DNA of 7,051 nt from Akkermansiaceae bacterium (lineage in GTDB: Bacteria; Verrucomicrobiota; Verrucomicrobiia; Verrucomicrobiales; Akkermansiaceae), in contig JALZUI010000134.1 of the NCBI GenBank assembly GCA_023301545.1, positions 1-7,051 of the forward strand, given 5' to 3'. A model generated the notes under the pieces. The model was not told where the DNA came from. It did not search any database and saw nothing but the letters and a program-made list of their open reading frames with translations. A program made the translations under genes and the position numbers. Shown here piece after piece: positions 6,744 through 7,051 of the stretch; within the stretch, counting starts at the first letter, position 1, and every line of letters begins with the position of its first letter.

Positions 6744-7051
6744 ATGGAAATCTGGAAAGCCATTACCGTAGGGATCGTGCAAGGATTAGCAGAGTTTCTC
6801 CCGATCTCATCATCTGGCCACATCGTACTTACGCAATTTTTATTAGGAATCAAGGAATCGGGAATTCTCTTTGAGGTTATTCTGCATGTCGGAACTCTTC
6901 TCAGTGTTCTCGTGTACTTTTGGAAAAAGCTTTGGAACATGACTCGCTCGCTCTGGAACCCTCAGCTCACTGAAGAACGTAGTTGGATATGGATGCTTGG
7001 TCTCGCCACTGTGCCTGCTGTGATTCTCGTCCTCACCCCACTTGGCGACTT
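6744..7051 (+). CDS. uppP: Undecaprenyl-diphosphate phosphatase UppP (BacA), N-terminal part
   Basis: 102 codons are visible; the gene runs off the right edge (family length is about 260-280 aa). This integral membrane enzyme dephosphorylates undecaprenyl diphosphate, recycling the lipid carrier for peptidoglycan and other envelope polymers, and its overproduction gives bacitracin resistance. The diagnostic first motif is present: Q13-G-L-A-E17 (the (E/Q)xxxE catalytic element) running into FLPISSSGH (18-26) with the conserved H26. FEVILHVGTLLSVLVYF (44-60) is the usual second hydrophobic segment, and LATVPAVILVL (86-96) matches the next. The second catalytic motif (PGxSRSxxT) would lie beyond the window. 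ATG 6744 gives the standard N-terminus. It has no Shine-Dalgarno. The terminator upstream indicates its own promoter, which I could not place with confidence. Confidence 0.95.
   Translation, partial: MEIWKAITVGIVQGLAEFLPISSSGHIVLTQFLLGIKESGILFEVILHVGTLLSVLVYFWKKLWNMTRSLWNPQLTEERSWIWMLGLATVPAVILVLTPLGD

Noticed and set aside
1..7051. CRISPR arrays, insertion sequences, integrase genes or att-site duplications.
   Set aside because: No spaced direct repeats, no transposase or recombinase motifs, and no long terminal repeats were seen on either strand.

Overview
The window reads entirely on the plus strand and has two halves. TGA, TAA and TAG all appear as stops, so the code is standard. The organism looks bacterial. 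The two GspE/PilB-type ATPases resemble, from memory of the family, the paired GspE-like proteins of Verrucomicrobiota, in particular Opitutae-type lineages. The variant RQAPN in the first ATPase, where most of the family has RQDPD, supports this. The assignment is a moderate-confidence inference, and another phylum with tandem pilus ATPases (e.g. Patescibacteria) is not excluded. None of the five visible start codons has a well-placed Shine-Dalgarno sequence. The leaders are instead strikingly poor in G.

Left half (1-3109), accessory and probably defence-related: the C-terminal part of a WYL-domain regulator (literal W-Y-L residues followed by a WCX tail); 29 nt later a 614-aa DUF262 + DUF1524 protein of the GmrSD/BrxU/SspE type (DGQQR NTPase motif at the N-terminus, HNH-like nuclease motif at the C-terminus); and, after a 161-nt gap, a 209-aa protein of unrecognised family with an R-x4-H motif of the HEPN RNase type. 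Regulator, modified-DNA-type nuclease and putative RNase side by side make a plausible three-gene defence cassette, though joint function is inference. No transposase, integrase, att site or CRISPR is visible.

Right half (3110-7051), core-like: a probable promoter drives a two-gene unit of tandem secretion/type IV pilus assembly ATPases (555 and 552 aa, 38 nt apart). Both are complete in motifs and colinear through the catalytic core. The unit closes with a strong intrinsic terminator. A second inverted repeat follows, and then the start of uppP (undecaprenyl-diphosphate phosphatase, cell-wall lipid carrier recycling), which runs off the right edge.
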